Source: Symsagittifera roscoffensis (lineage: Eukaryota; Xenacoelomorpha; Acoela; Convolutidae). Taken from it: a stretch of 64,000 nucleotides of DNA. Below the pieces are notes generated by a model. It had not been told where the DNA came from. It saw only the letters and a program-made list of their open reading frames with translations, and did not search any database. The stretch's first letter is position 1. Each line of letters begins with the position of its first letter. This document shows positions 1 through 10,939 of the stretch, in pieces. The stretch is taken from positions 42,484,395-42,548,394 of the forward strand of contig NC_087062.1 in NCBI RefSeq assembly GCF_963678635.1, given 5' to 3'. A program made the position numbers and the translations under genes.

Positions 1-325
1 AAGATATGTATACTGTTTTTCAAAAAGTCATGTCCACCAATACAATATGAAACAAAACAAATAAGGACTATATATGTCGGACCTTGAATTCAAGCCATTT
101 CATAAATTTTTCCGAGTAACAATCTCATCAATCAAATACACGGAAAATACAAACTCAGATATAAAATCATAATCCGTATACAAACACTCCCCATATAAAT
201 TAACTTTTTTCTCTAGGACTTTTAGGTTTTTGTAAAAGAAAAGCAACAATTTCTCCCACAAGAGAAATAGCATATAAAGTAAATAATTTTTTGATATTAT
301 TAGATATATGCCAATCAACAATTGC
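1..325 (+). repeat. First copy of a ~320-bp direct repeat in the LTR element
   Basis: This block matches 3,914-4,236 almost base for base, about 3.9 kb downstream in the same orientation. After the shared block, the first copy runs toward gag-like sequence and the second runs into the RNase H-like part. It could be a shared internal piece from two head-to-tail rearranged element copies; a terminal repeat is less likely given the location of the second copy. Confidence 0.85.
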
Positions 326-1707
326 TTAAATTCTACATTTATTAATACACAAGGAAATTTAAATGAAACAAGAAACTTTACACAACAAGATAATCAATTT
401 CAATCACATTTGGTAAATGAAGAAATAGTTGAAACAATGCTAACAAAAACGCCACAATCATCCTACACTTACAACTACAAGAAAAAAAAACGCAGCATTT
501 CCGCATACAACCATACAATCCACGGTAAAACCTTCCGTTATTCCAAAAGATTCAGAAATGGACTATTAAACATTTAAACCAGTAACGACATCAAAACAAC
601 AAAATAAACAAAAGACGTCTAATAGAAACTGCTTCTTGGATCTTAATTATAATTTTGTTTCGCAAAATCTGAAATAAAAAAACGAGAAAGTAAAAAATCA
701 TTCTCACGAATTGATATTCTCTCTCTGCAACCAGTCACCCTCGACAATCTATGACCCAATTTAAGATAACCACACAAGAACTGTAAGGACTAACAGCTTA
801 GGAAATTGAAACTTCCAACCCCCAAGTATTGCATCCATCATCCTAAGCCTTATGTCAAAGAGCAAAGAGCAAATTAAATATTCACAAACGATGTACTTCA
901 AATCATCTATAGCTACCTATCCATACTAGAATTGAAAGTAACACAAAGTGAGTCTCCAACTCAAACATCCCGATATACAACTGTAAGGCAAGAAATATGT
1001 TTTTCTCAAAATTTTTAAATGCAATCCGTGAAAATCTCACTAGTGATGAAAAATTCCAAAGTGTTAATCACGATCTACAAAAGTTACTACCATGGTTTAT
1101 GATTGATAATTTTGTCCATAACATTGATCTCATAGCACTATCAAGAAAAAGTTTTCGACCACAAAATTCAGACGACGAAACTGTATTGGAAAAACAAATG
1201 CAAAATCCAAAAGAACAAAACCAATATGAACAGTCGAAACCAGTCACAAACACAAAACTATAATCAGAAAAAACCAGAACAAGCTTCTCACACAGTATTT
1301 TTTAACGATCAACCACGAGCTACACTGGACCGTAGCAAAAAATATACATTTTTTGATCAAAGTAATAACATGACAAACAAACACCATAAAAGTAATCAAC
1401 CACATTACTCAGAAGATAAGAATAATATAATCAAAATTAACCACGATTCAATACAAATCAGCAAAATAATAATTGGAAAATTGTTTAACCAGACCCTATT
1501 TATCAACCGGATCTTTTCGAATCATATAAACGAAACGAACAAACACGAAAAACAAGACATAACCCATTATCATACAAAAATAACATTCAGTCACAAAACC
1601 CTGTAAATACAAATAGTTATTACCATATTATTTATATATAACATGAAATAACAAAAACACAACTTACAAATTTTTCTCAAACACCAAATGCCGCAGAATC
1701 ACTACAA

Positions 1708-2601
1708 ATGACTATGAATCCATACTTTATGGGTAGATCTTCTAGATTTTCAAATAAACCAATAAAGTTATTCACAGGAACAAATCCTGAATACTCAGTA
1801 GAAGATAATTTAAATGCAGTCACAGCCAATTTATTTTTAAATTTAGGACCTGAACCAGTAAATACACCACTTCATCAAAATTGGATACATAGAATCACAG
1901 CTCTAATCCAAACCACACTTGATGGTGCAGCCCAAAAATGGTTCTCAGTTTTACCTATTGATATAAAGTCAGATTGGAGAAGTTTCATACAAAAATTTTC
2001 AAAATGTTTGACTGAAAGAAGCAAAAAACACCAAAGAGTCTTATGCAATGAAATTCGTAGAATCCCAAATGAAACAATAAAACAACTTGCAGTAAGAATT
2101 GAAACATTAGTAAGAAAAGCAAATTTTTTTAATACGCATGATTGTAAAAACACAAAAACGACAGAATTTTTAATGATGACTCTAACACCACAATTACCGA
2201 AAACAGCGATAAAAAAGAGAGCATCACATCCATCTTTAAATCGAGAAAACAAAAAAGACTTCAGAAAACTAGTAGATAACTTAGAACAATCTGGCATCAC
2301 TATGAAACTGGGAGAAACAGAAAATTTAAAATTACAATATGTAAACATCATCCATACAACTACTTCACAATTAATTAATGTTTATGACTCTGACCCTGAA
2401 CTAGCTGAAAAAACCACTCAAGTACTAAATATCTACGAGAAAAAAAAACAAATTTTAAAGGCAAACCATCTTTCAAAAAGTAGTGTAACTATTGCGGTAG
2501 ATCTGGACATAGAATTGCTGAGTGTAGACAAAAACAACAAGATAATCAGAAAAAACCACAAAAATATAGAGAAACAAATAAATCATTTTATCAATACATG
2601 A
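1708..2601 (+). pseudogene. gag-like region of the LTR element
   Basis: An open stretch of 297 codons in the expected gag position. The protein has the helical, Lys/Asn/Leu-rich character of a gypsy capsid, including a W-rich segment near residues 55-95 (AQKWFSVLP, SDWRSFIQKF) that resembles the retrotransposon gag family. A CX2CX4HX4C zinc-knuckle motif is recognisable at 2,484-2,525. A stretch rich in Asn, Arg, Tyr and Ser follows to about 3,000, typical of a nucleocapsid-like tail. It is part of a broken element and is not called as a working gene. Confidence 0.7.
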
Positions 2602-3439
2602 AAAAATACCAAAATTTACCGAACAAAAACATTCACAGTAACAATAGTTCAGATAACCACTCCCTGAACACTATAAAACCTCTGACAACAATCACCTTAC
2701 AGAAATAACTATTCAAGATCAAACTCAAACAGAAGTAACGACTCAAGTTACAATAGGAATTGCTCATACTTAAACTCTCAAAGTAGATTTTATTCAAACG
2801 ACTGTTCTAGTTATTCCTCATTTAATCGGAACAGAAACTACTCAAATAATAAGAATAGACAATATCCAAATCACAGATCACGAAACTATTCAAACAATAG
2901 ATCAAACTATAATAATTATCAAAATAAAACAGGCGACAATTCCCAGAACAGAAATTCTAATTATTCAAATCGACAAAAAAATACATTCTCAATCACCGCA
3001 TAGAAAAAATAAACAATATCAAAAATCACAACAAAGCTATAGAAGTAGTACACCCAAGCATCAAAGATAAATTAACCAACTACAGTCAACTGAAGAAACT
3101 CAATCAGACGTTCCCGGTATTGATAACACAGAAAACACAGAACTACAACTATATCACATAAATTGCGAATCCATAGACGATGAGAGCGAAACAGAAAATA
3201 CGTTTTCAAGAAACATGCTTCAAATTGAAAATGAATACGAAACACCAATAGAACCGATTTATTATCAAATCAATAATAATCAATAATCACTTTCAAAATC
3301 CCGACCTTTATATTTGCCAGAACATAAAGGACGTTCAAGCGCAAATAATATATAGATCAGAACACAACAACTAAAGTACAAATACCCCAAAAAAATATGG
3401 ACAGTCCCACTTCTCTTAGAAAGTCCAAAAAGAAAAGAT

Positions 3440-3560
3440 TTTCGATCACCAGACCTCAAAATTGATTTTTTAATAGACTCAGGAGCAGAATCAAATACTA
3501 CAAGTATTACCATATGGAATGGAATTACAAACTTTACATCCAAAATTAATACCCTCAAAA
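3440..3560 (+). pseudogene. Aspartic-protease-like segment of the LTR element
   Basis: The stretch FLIDSGAES at about 3,461-3,490 matches the D-S/T-G active-site signature of retroelement aspartic proteases. It lies between the gag-like part and the RNase H-like part, as expected. Only the active-site neighbourhood is recognisable. Confidence 0.65.
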
Positions 3561-3913
3561 TCCTCAAACTAATTAGCTATTCAACTAGCACAATTCAACT
3601 TTAACAAATTTTGGAAAAATTCAATTATTCCTTGTTCAACTCGAACAGTGGAACAGAATAAACTTTTATCTAAACCTTTCAAACAAACATTCGACATCAG
3701 AGATATAAAACACATTATCGTTGGAAAAATTTTTCTTTTTGAATATTCCCATTATTAATCTCCCAAACAGCAAAATACATATGAAAGATAAAAATACAAG
3801 AATGAAAAACACGTCATTTAAATTCTTCCAAAGAGTAAGAAAAACAACCACCATTTTTCTACAAATTCTACTCTACATATAACCAAGAACGAAAAAACTT
3901 GAAACCACAAGCA

Positions 3914-4236
3914 AGATATGTATACTGTTTTTCAAAAAGTCATGTCCACCAATACAATATGAAACAAAACAAATAAGGACTATATATGTCGGACCTTGAA
4001 TTCAAGCCATTTCATAAATTTTTCCGAGTAACAATCTCATCAATCAAATACACGGAAAATACAAACTCAGATATAAAATCATAATCCGTATACAAAAACT
4101 CCCCATATAAATTAACTTTTTTCTCTAGGACTTTTAGGTTTTTGTAAAAAAAAAGCAACAATTTCTCCCACAAGAGAAATAGCATATAAAGTAAAGAATT
4201 TTTTGATATTATTAGATATATGCCAATCAACAATTC
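3914..4236 (+). repeat. Second copy of the ~320-bp direct repeat
   Basis: Near-identical to window positions 1-325. It sits between the protease-like and RNase H-like parts, where the reverse-transcriptase region would be expected. Confidence 0.85.
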
Positions 4237-4239
4237 TTA

Positions 4240-4790
4240 ATGAAGATTTATCATCAAATATCAGATACTATCACAGATCCGGACCAACATTTTCATGCTA
4301 TGTGCGACTCCTCACATTTTGGCATCGGCGCAGCATTATTGCAATGACACAGTAGAACAAATAAAATGAGGTTTATTTCAGCAAACTCAAGACTATTCGC
4401 ACAAGCTCAACTTAGACTCTCTACACGTATGAGAGAATGCACAGCTATAATATATACTCTTACAGAATATTAGTTTTCAATACTTGGATAAAAACAGCCA
4501 ACAGTTCTATATACAGACGTATAACTTTCCTATTTACACAAAAATCAAACCCAAACCACAGAGTTTATAGATTTCAATTAATTTCAATGAAATTCCCAAA
4601 CCTACATATAGTTTGGACTGCAGGAAAAAATCTTGCATTGCCAGACACAATCAGTTGAAACACACCACCTAATTTATTAACAAGAAAAACAACAGTAGAA
4701 ATACCACAAAAAATTAGGTTTTTTCTTGCAAAAGAAGAAGCATCACCACGATTAGAATGCAAATATGCAGTAAAAACTGAGGTTGATCAT
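4240..4790 (+). pseudogene. RNase H-like segment of the LTR element
   Basis: Residues CDSSHFGIGAALLQ near 4,300-4,345 match the start of gypsy RNase H domains (D-A/S-S-x-x-G-I-G-A). The following 400 bases keep short stretches typical of the domain and the connection region (for example FPNLHIVWTAGKNLALPDTIS at about 4,590-4,655, resembling the 'V..v.G.dN..AD.lS' end of the domain). It belongs to the broken element. Confidence 0.65.
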
Positions 4791-5160
4791 GCACAAATAA
4801 TTAATTTACAACACTTTCCATTATATTCAGATTGCAGAAATAATCACTACGAAGTAGACCTATTAGGAAACTCTACAAATAAACCAACACCACATTCATC
4901 ATGGATCAAAAACAATACACAACAAAAACTACTCAGATAAAAATTATATAGGACAGACTTATTCCCTTTAAAAGAAAAAGAAAATCTAACTGATAATATA
5001 AATTATCAGGACCTCCAGATATTGATTCAAAATACACAAAAAATCAAGTTTTTAATCTACATGATCCCCTAGATAACATACCTCTTTCAAAAACAGAAAT
5101 TGAAAACATCTTTCTACCAAATACAAAGAAAAATTGAGAGCGAAACAGAAACCAAAACCT

Positions 5161-5324
5161 TGACCCAGTCATTAGACAATTAAAGTTACAATTTAAGCAC
5201 AATTATAAAACAAAACCCAAAAGTAACTTTAATGTGTTCTGCTACAAAAATCCAAAACCATGACCCAGTCATTAGACAATTAAAGTTACAATTTAAGAAC
5301 AATTATAAAACAAAACCCAAAAGT
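5161..5324 (+). repeat. Tandem direct repeat, ~64 bp with period 100 bp
   Basis: Positions 5,161-5,224 recur at 5,261-5,324 with one or two mismatches, both beginning TGACCCAGTCATTAGACAAT. It lies between the RNase H-like and integrase-like parts of the LTR element and is probably a local duplication after insertion. Confidence 0.85.
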
Positions 5325-5472
5325 GCAGATATCACAATTCTAGGAAACAAAAAAATTCTTAGATAGTTCATTTCAATAATACAGAATATTCAATAATACA
5401 TCTATAAATGAGAATACAAATATTTTAGAATACCAAACACATGAATTAAAAGTACCCTTTTTACCACTAAAT

Positions 5473-6290
5473 ATGATACTCATAGTATTTCAAATTTCAC
5501 ACTCCTTAATAACTAAAGGTTATGCAGAATCAGGAAAAACATACTCAGAGTCTATTCAAAATTTTTACTTCCCAAATGCACCGATTTGGATCAAAGTGGT
5601 ATGCAATGATTGCATAACATGCCAGTTAAATACACTATACCCATATCAGAAACAAAAAGCAGAAAAACAAGATTTTAAAGGACAAAGTTTATATTTTGAC
5701 CACAGAATTTCATTCAATACAAAAGGACCAATATCACCCTCTTCAGAAGGAAACTCCTGTATAATGGTCATAGTTGACGCATTTACACACTATGTAGCAC
5801 TCAACCCAGTACCTCATTGTAATGCCTATTATGCATAAACAATACTTTATGAACACTGGATAGCGAAATTTGGACTACCAGAAATCCCTGTCACCGATAA
5901 TGGCGCTGAGTTCATAAACATTGAAATCATCATACTATGTCAACTATACAACATTGAACACAAACCACGAACGTCTCATGCCCTTTGGACTAATGGTTGA
6001 GTCGAAGGAATGAACCGTTCGTTACAAGAATATCTCAGATGTATCATAAACGGAAACGACACAAAGTACACTGAATGGTCAACAGATGTAAAATTATTCC
6101 CCTTGGCTTACAATTCACAAATAACAAAAACCTTAATAATATCATTTTATGAAATGGTTTACTCAAAAACCACTGAAACCAATAGTATTCTTAGCAAACT
6201 CCTCAAAAAACACAAGGTTATTGCCAACCTACAAAAAAATCAAATTGTTATAATCTACCATTACATACACAGGAGGTAGATCATTTTCAT
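5473..6290 (+). pseudogene. Integrase-like region of the LTR element
   Basis: The first part (5,473-5,838) carries the zinc-binding H-H-C-C arrangement (H...GYAESGKT...F.FPNAPIWIKVVCNDCITCQ) and then the start of the catalytic core (GPISPSSEGN, VIVDAFTHYVAL). The next stretch shows KFGLPEIPVTDNGAEF near 5,860-5,915, matching the second acidic residue region of the DDE core. A chain resembling the core's end follows at about 6,010-6,280. A GPY/F-like module (RPFQIIDKPTDVTYKL) can be read near 6,530-6,580. This is a fossil of the LTR element. Confidence 0.75.
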
Positions 6291-6936
6291 GACCCACAAA
6301 CCTTAAAATTAGCTTGCAGCTCACATACCGAATGGATTTTAAACAGAGATAAAAAAAACACAATGAAATTTATCAAAAAATAGCCAAAAAACTATTACAA
6401 AGACAGAATATTCCATCCCAAATAAATTCACGATTCACAACAGCTACAAGCCTAAAAAGTTAAACGTAAGTCTTAATTTCTGTTTTTGTAACACAGAAAG
6501 GAATAGCTTAAAAGTTACAACCAACCCAAAAAGACCATTTCAAATCATTGACAAACCCACTGATGTAACATATAAACTTATTGATTCAAATAATAAAGGA
6601 ATTGTTTAGCATAGAAACAATCTTTTACCCTATTACCCAAAATAACACGCACTTTGCGGGTTAACACAGTTATACTCCTTTACAGGACTCAAAATTGTTC
6701 CCGACAACTCAGACAAAAATCAAAAACAAACTGTTTGAAAATTGTTTAGGTTTGAATGTCAATTTTAGTTTCCACTGATTTGGCCTTTCAACTTGTTAAT
6801 CAAAAGTTCTTGACATGAGTGAGCAAAAACTAAATCTACTTTTGAATGTCGTGCAACATGAGAAAAATTGCGCAGAACGTAAACTGAGAGTGTGAGAGCT
6901 TTTGCACGCAATCATTTCCTCAAGGAATAAAGCCTT

Positions 6937-7456
6937 TCATTTTCTTATTTGCTCCATTAACAAAACTATCATATTGTCTCTTTGATCAAAAGCATAAAAC
7001 GTAACAGCCCAGATTTTGGTTTGATCAACACTCTTGAATGACACTAGATCAACACATGAAAGAGTTTCAATCTTTGACAGAAAAATTGTTAGCTGCGATT
7101 GCTGGCAGTAATTCTGCACGAACCGTATAACTCTTTCAATATCTTCAATTTTCTTAAGACATGTAATGTCATCGGCCCAAGAAACAATTTGTTGACAAAA
7201 CTGACCAGAAGGTTCATTTTTAATACTTTGGCCTATTTGCTCTATGAACAAAAAGAAAAAAAACATATAAAAAACATCCTTGCCCAACAGCGCGATATGT
7301 TTCAAAACTGGATATCAGGAGCAGGTTATTTCGAATTTTTGCTTTTGTGTTCATTAAAAATTTTTTTATGGCTTTCACTGCAAAAGAATCCAGATTTAAA
7401 TCATCAACAAGACCAAAGAAAAGCAATTTTTTGGAAATCAAAATTTTGCTATGCAA
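6937..7456 (-). pseudogene. RT catalytic-region remnant of the old LINE
   Basis: Two overlapping reading frames on the - strand carry reverse-transcriptase landmarks. The 7,456-7,220 piece contains LNLDSFAVKAIKKFL and ETYRAVGQGC, matching the region before and at the conserved R-Q-G-C motif. The 7,305-6,937 piece contains SWADDITCLKKIEDIERVIR, the catalytic (Y/F)-x-D-D motif with Trp in place of Tyr, followed by a Q/K-rich segment ending in a 'Kt' position typical of LINE RTs. The two pieces lie in different frames, so the gene is dead. No host function is suggested. Confidence 0.75.
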
Positions 7457-8639
7457 TCATTTAATTCGCGAATATTTCAGTGGTACTTGATTTTTTCAGT
7501 TTTGGTAAAACTCTATGCATCTCGCGGCTAGCTGAAAAAGAATATTGATGTCCTTTGAAAATATCACACGAATTTTTATAGGAGTTCGCATATCAGATGT
7601 GAAATTTTTTTAGCATCACTGTTTATGAGACTTATGGTCTAAAATCTTGCATTTAAATTGCCTTTTATGTTTTGGCAACAAATTTTTTTTACTGCAAGAG
7701 AAAAATTAGCAAGAAAATGGCCAGTGGACATGTATAAAATGAAAATCTTTGCTAGCATACTACTACATTCATAAAGAAATTTCCTTTATGAGCCAGATGT
7801 AGGTCCATCAGGCCCTCGGGGACTTTTTATGTTCAGTTTTTTTTTTCGAAAATAAAGTTTCTAGCTCTTTTAAAAGCCGGTAGTCATTTTTCTCCCTCTG
7901 ATTTCTATTTATTTCAAAGAAAGAAGTAAATGTGCCATCTGAAACGATCCTTGGTTGGTTTGAATACAAATTAGTTAAAAAATTTTTGAATTCACGAAGA
8001 AAGTCTTCGTCTTTCGTGAAATTGGTGCCGCTTTTTAGTCATCTTTCAATGAACTAGACAAGCTTTTTGAAATCCATTGCTTCAAAATTTTCGGAATCCT
8101 TCAAAACTGTTTTGAAGAATTTTCTTTGTTTTTGATAATTCAAATAACTGTTGCTTTTTTCATTGCTTTGCCATATCGCTATTACGAAAACTTTGATGTA
8201 TAATTTTGTCAGCGTTGGAAATTATTTTGCATTAATTGAGTTACGTAACAGCTTTTGGTGATACTTGATCATGGAAATTTCAAATAGTTAATCTCTCTTT
8301 TTGTTGTCTTGACTATATATCAGTAGGTCTCAAAAATCTTGAAGTTTTGTTTTTTGAGCGCCTTTTTGATATTATGCGCGTTATCATTTGAGAAGATTTC
8401 TTTCATTTTCTAGTAGCGAGGTCCTGTTTTCATTAAAAACTGTTATTTTTTCGAAAAATACAAAACAGATGATCGAATAGAGAAGTCTGAATGTATGAGG
8501 TACAATCATGTTCTCTACAGAAACTCATAAGAAAGTAGTCTAGACGTGCAAAAGTTTTTGTTTTTTTTTCCATAATGAATCTAATCAAATTGTTCCTTTT
8601 CCTCTGCGAAGTCTAACAACTGAAATTTATCTAAAATCT

Positions 8640-9112
8640 AGTTCTTTGGCCTTTTGAATTGCCTAGTCTTTTTTGGACTCAATTCCATTGAGCTGTTGCT
8701 GTCATCATATGGGAGGTTTTTGAAATCGCCAGTCAAAAAATTTTGGATCCCTTGCGTAAAAATTTGAGACTCAGGGCCAAAATTTTTAATGTCACTGCAT
8801 AGGTTTTGGATTCAAATAAATTTTCACAAAAGTGTAGTCTATTGAAGTAAAAATTACCATTCGAAATCTGTTAGAAGATGCAAGATCGTTCATTGTGCCA
8901 AGGTTAGCTGAGCAAACAATCATTAGTCTACCAGCATTGTTTGCCTTTGCAATGAAAACATAAAGAATATCATGTTTTTCAATTAAACTACAGTGTAAGC
9001 TATCAATAGTTGAAGTTTTGCTTCTTGAAGCTTGAGATTGATACTTGTGCTTTTCTGCTAAGCGAACCATTTTAACAAATTGAGTGCAATTCGGCAGGAT
9101 TTCCCAAACCAA
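8640..9112 (-). pseudogene. APE endonuclease remnant of the old LINE
   Basis: The - strand reads LTGDFKNLPYDDSNSS near 8,745-8,690, corresponding to the G-D-F-N strand of apurinic-like endonucleases in LINE-A. The 106-codon open stretch at 9,112-8,792 lies just upstream, where the APE N-terminal half belongs, but shows no sharp motif by itself. Multiple frame changes are present. The call rests mainly on position relative to the RT pieces. Confidence 0.5.
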
Positions 9113-10339
9113 ACTCGTTTAGTGAGAATAAATCTGGTAATTTCGCCATTTCTGTAATTACGCAGTTGAGTCATCAGTGGGGTCATAATATTGTAATGAC
9201 TGATATCCAGTTTAAATTTTTTTGTTCTAGATAAAAATGGTTTTAAAAAAGCAGGGTTATTTTCCTTTTTTTTCATTGAAATTCTGGTTCAACTTGGAAA
9301 AATTATTGTAATCATGAAACTCTAGAATCTGTTTGCAGAGATTCCTGCCTGTAGATTTTGACAAATTTAACAATTTATCTGAATATTGAGCTAGGAAACT
9401 GCAGTTGATGAGATCTTTAAAACGTTTATCCAAGACAAAACAATCTTTTGTTTCCATAGTCTGCTTCAAATTGACCGTGGGGTGCAACACGGACTTTTTT
9501 CAGAAACCAACGTGTCACATCGTAGAATATCTTCGCTGCTACTAGTTACTAATGTTAGATTTGGGTTTTCCGCAGAATCTGTTTCTACCTTGTCGCAATG
9601 TTGATTTGAAAGTTCTAAGGGGACTGAATATCTTCACTGATTGGAAGGAAGTTTGCTCGACATGCATATTAACGAGTTTGTCTTACCTTGAATCGTTTAT
9701 GAAACCACTATTTGAACTCTAAATAGTAAGTGTTTTGGCTTCTCTGAAGAAATAACAATCCACATGATGTCTTTTGTCTCGTTTTCCTTGTAAATTACAG
9801 TTTGAACATTTATGTAAAACTGGAAAATTTAAAAACTAAGTTCCACATCTTCCCCTATTTTGATGGATTGCGGTCGCGTATTGTATAACCAGTCACATTA
9901 AAGCTTTTCCTAAGTTTCATTTTTATTACTCAATTCCAGTAGAGTTCGCACACGATGAACGTTTTCCCTAGAATCATTGTTTAAGCAGCTTTGTCGTGAT
10001 ATTATTGTGCTGTGGTTACTTGAACTTGGTAGTTGCAGAAATTTCAGAGCAGCTAGGTCATTACCAGGAAAAAACAGATTTTTTCACCCGGATAAACTTG
10101 AAAAAAACAAACAAGATTCTTTCTCTTCACAATTCACGTGCTTGTATTTTGTTTTTTTTTCTTTGAAATTGTAAATTAAATTTTTTTAGTTGAGTGTATC
10201 ATAATCAAAATGTACATCAAATAACATCATAATCATTTTTAACGAAAACAACTTATCGAGTTAGCAACCTAAATGTTGACACAAAAAACAGCTTGTAAAT
10301 TGTTAAGAGCTCGTCTAGATAGTTTCTGAACCGTTTGTG

Positions 10340-10560
10340 TACATTTTTTGTTCAAACGGATACTGACGGATACTGGTCCTGATCGGTAAACTGTTTTCTG
10401 ATCTTTCTGTTACTTGTGCTTAAATTACATTTTTTAGTAACGGATACAAAGTATCCTGGTACGCTTGAAATTTCTACCTTCTACTTCTTAGCAGTTTTTG
10501 TTCAATTGACATTACGCTTACCGGATACCGCGTATCCTGGTTTGTTGCTGAAGTCTAATT
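10340..10560. repeat. GGATAC palindromic motifs in LINE-A 3' UTR
   Basis: Two short perfect hairpins, GGATACAAAGTATCC (10,442-10,456) and GGATACCGCGTATCC (10,523-10,537), each preceded by C and followed by TGG, lie 81 bp apart. Two further GGATACTG half-sites lie at about 10,358-10,378. They fall between the ORF2 stop and the presumed 3' end. Function unknown. Confidence 0.6.
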
Positions 10561-10578
10561 TATCTTTGGTAGTTTTTA

Positions 10579-10850
10579 TCAGAAAGAGCAATTTGTATTC
10601 TGTATCTTCCATACTTCCCATGATACAAATGTTTGCAAGTTGATTTTCCATGACGTCGGTAATTTTGAATAAGCACCACGAATAACCGCAACAACATACT
10701 TCAGCGTTGCAATGTTCGTTGATACAAAAACGTCACGCAAACTGTTAATCTTTAGTACGTTTCTTGAAGTTTGTAGTGAGGGACAACTGAAACTTAAGTG
10801 TTCGAATGTCTCGCATTCTAAAAGAAACATTCGGGGGCAATCTCAAGAAA
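10579..10850 (-). pseudogene. LINE-A ORF2 C-terminal tail with Cys/His motif
   Basis: The - strand encodes a C-x7-C-x4-H-x4-C arrangement (key stretch ECETFEHLSFSCP) followed by about 65 residues to a stop at 10,579. This matches the 'ETxEHlfxCP' zinc-binding tail found at the end of many L1/Tx1-like ORF2 proteins. No other LINE-A copy in the window contains it, because all other copies are cut in the RT thumb region near the equivalent of 11,290. Confidence 0.75.
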
Positions 10851-10939
10851 TAAAAACCACAACTTTTCTCGATCTCTGAAAACAGCGTACGCAAGTAAAA
10901 AAAGCAAGTTTTTTCCCATACATCAAGCCTTGAAATTTT

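Larger units (their letters stand above)
1..6720 (+). mobile_element. Broken Ty3/gypsy-like LTR retroelement (fossil)
   Basis: A run of recognisable parts in the order expected for a Ty3/gypsy-like element lies on the + strand: a gag-like open frame, a zinc knuckle, an Asn/Arg-rich tail, an aspartic-protease motif, an RNase H motif, an integrase zinc-binding region, an integrase core and a GPY/F-like module. The sense strand is strongly A-rich, and this bias reverses near 6,720, which helps set the right edge. The left edge lies outside the window and no LTR pair could be assigned. The polymerase palm region is not recognisable. The copy is plainly broken, with more than ten breaks, and looks old. 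Family assignment is from domain order and motifs only. Confidence 0.8.
6930..10170 (-). mobile_element. Old, decayed LINE related to LINE-A (L1/Tx1-like)
   Basis: Reading the - strand from 10,170 down, the pieces follow the LINE-A order. A 5' end near 10,060-10,170 resembles the LINE-A 5' end near 59,760-59,830 (both have TCACCCG followed by an A-rich stretch). An ORF1-like segment lies at 9,490-9,257. APE pieces lie at 9,112-8,640, including LTGDFKNLPYDDSNSS, the counterpart of the LINE-A GDFNALSYD motif. RT pieces lie at 7,900-6,937 (LNIKSPRGPDGPTS, SLINSDAKK, AVGQGC and ADDITCLKK). All frames are interrupted. The 3' tail is missing and the element stops close to the LTR element's right edge. 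It is clearly more diverged than the tandem LINE-A copies. Confidence 0.75.

Noticed and set aside
1068-1606. Short open frames at 997-1,606 as separate genes
   Set aside because: Low-complexity, Asn/Lys/Gln-rich stretches within the broken LTR element; no domain could be recognised.
9977-10174. 65-codon + strand open frame near the old LINE's 5' end
   Set aside because: It overlaps sequence similar to the LINE-A 5' end on the other strand and has no recognisable features.
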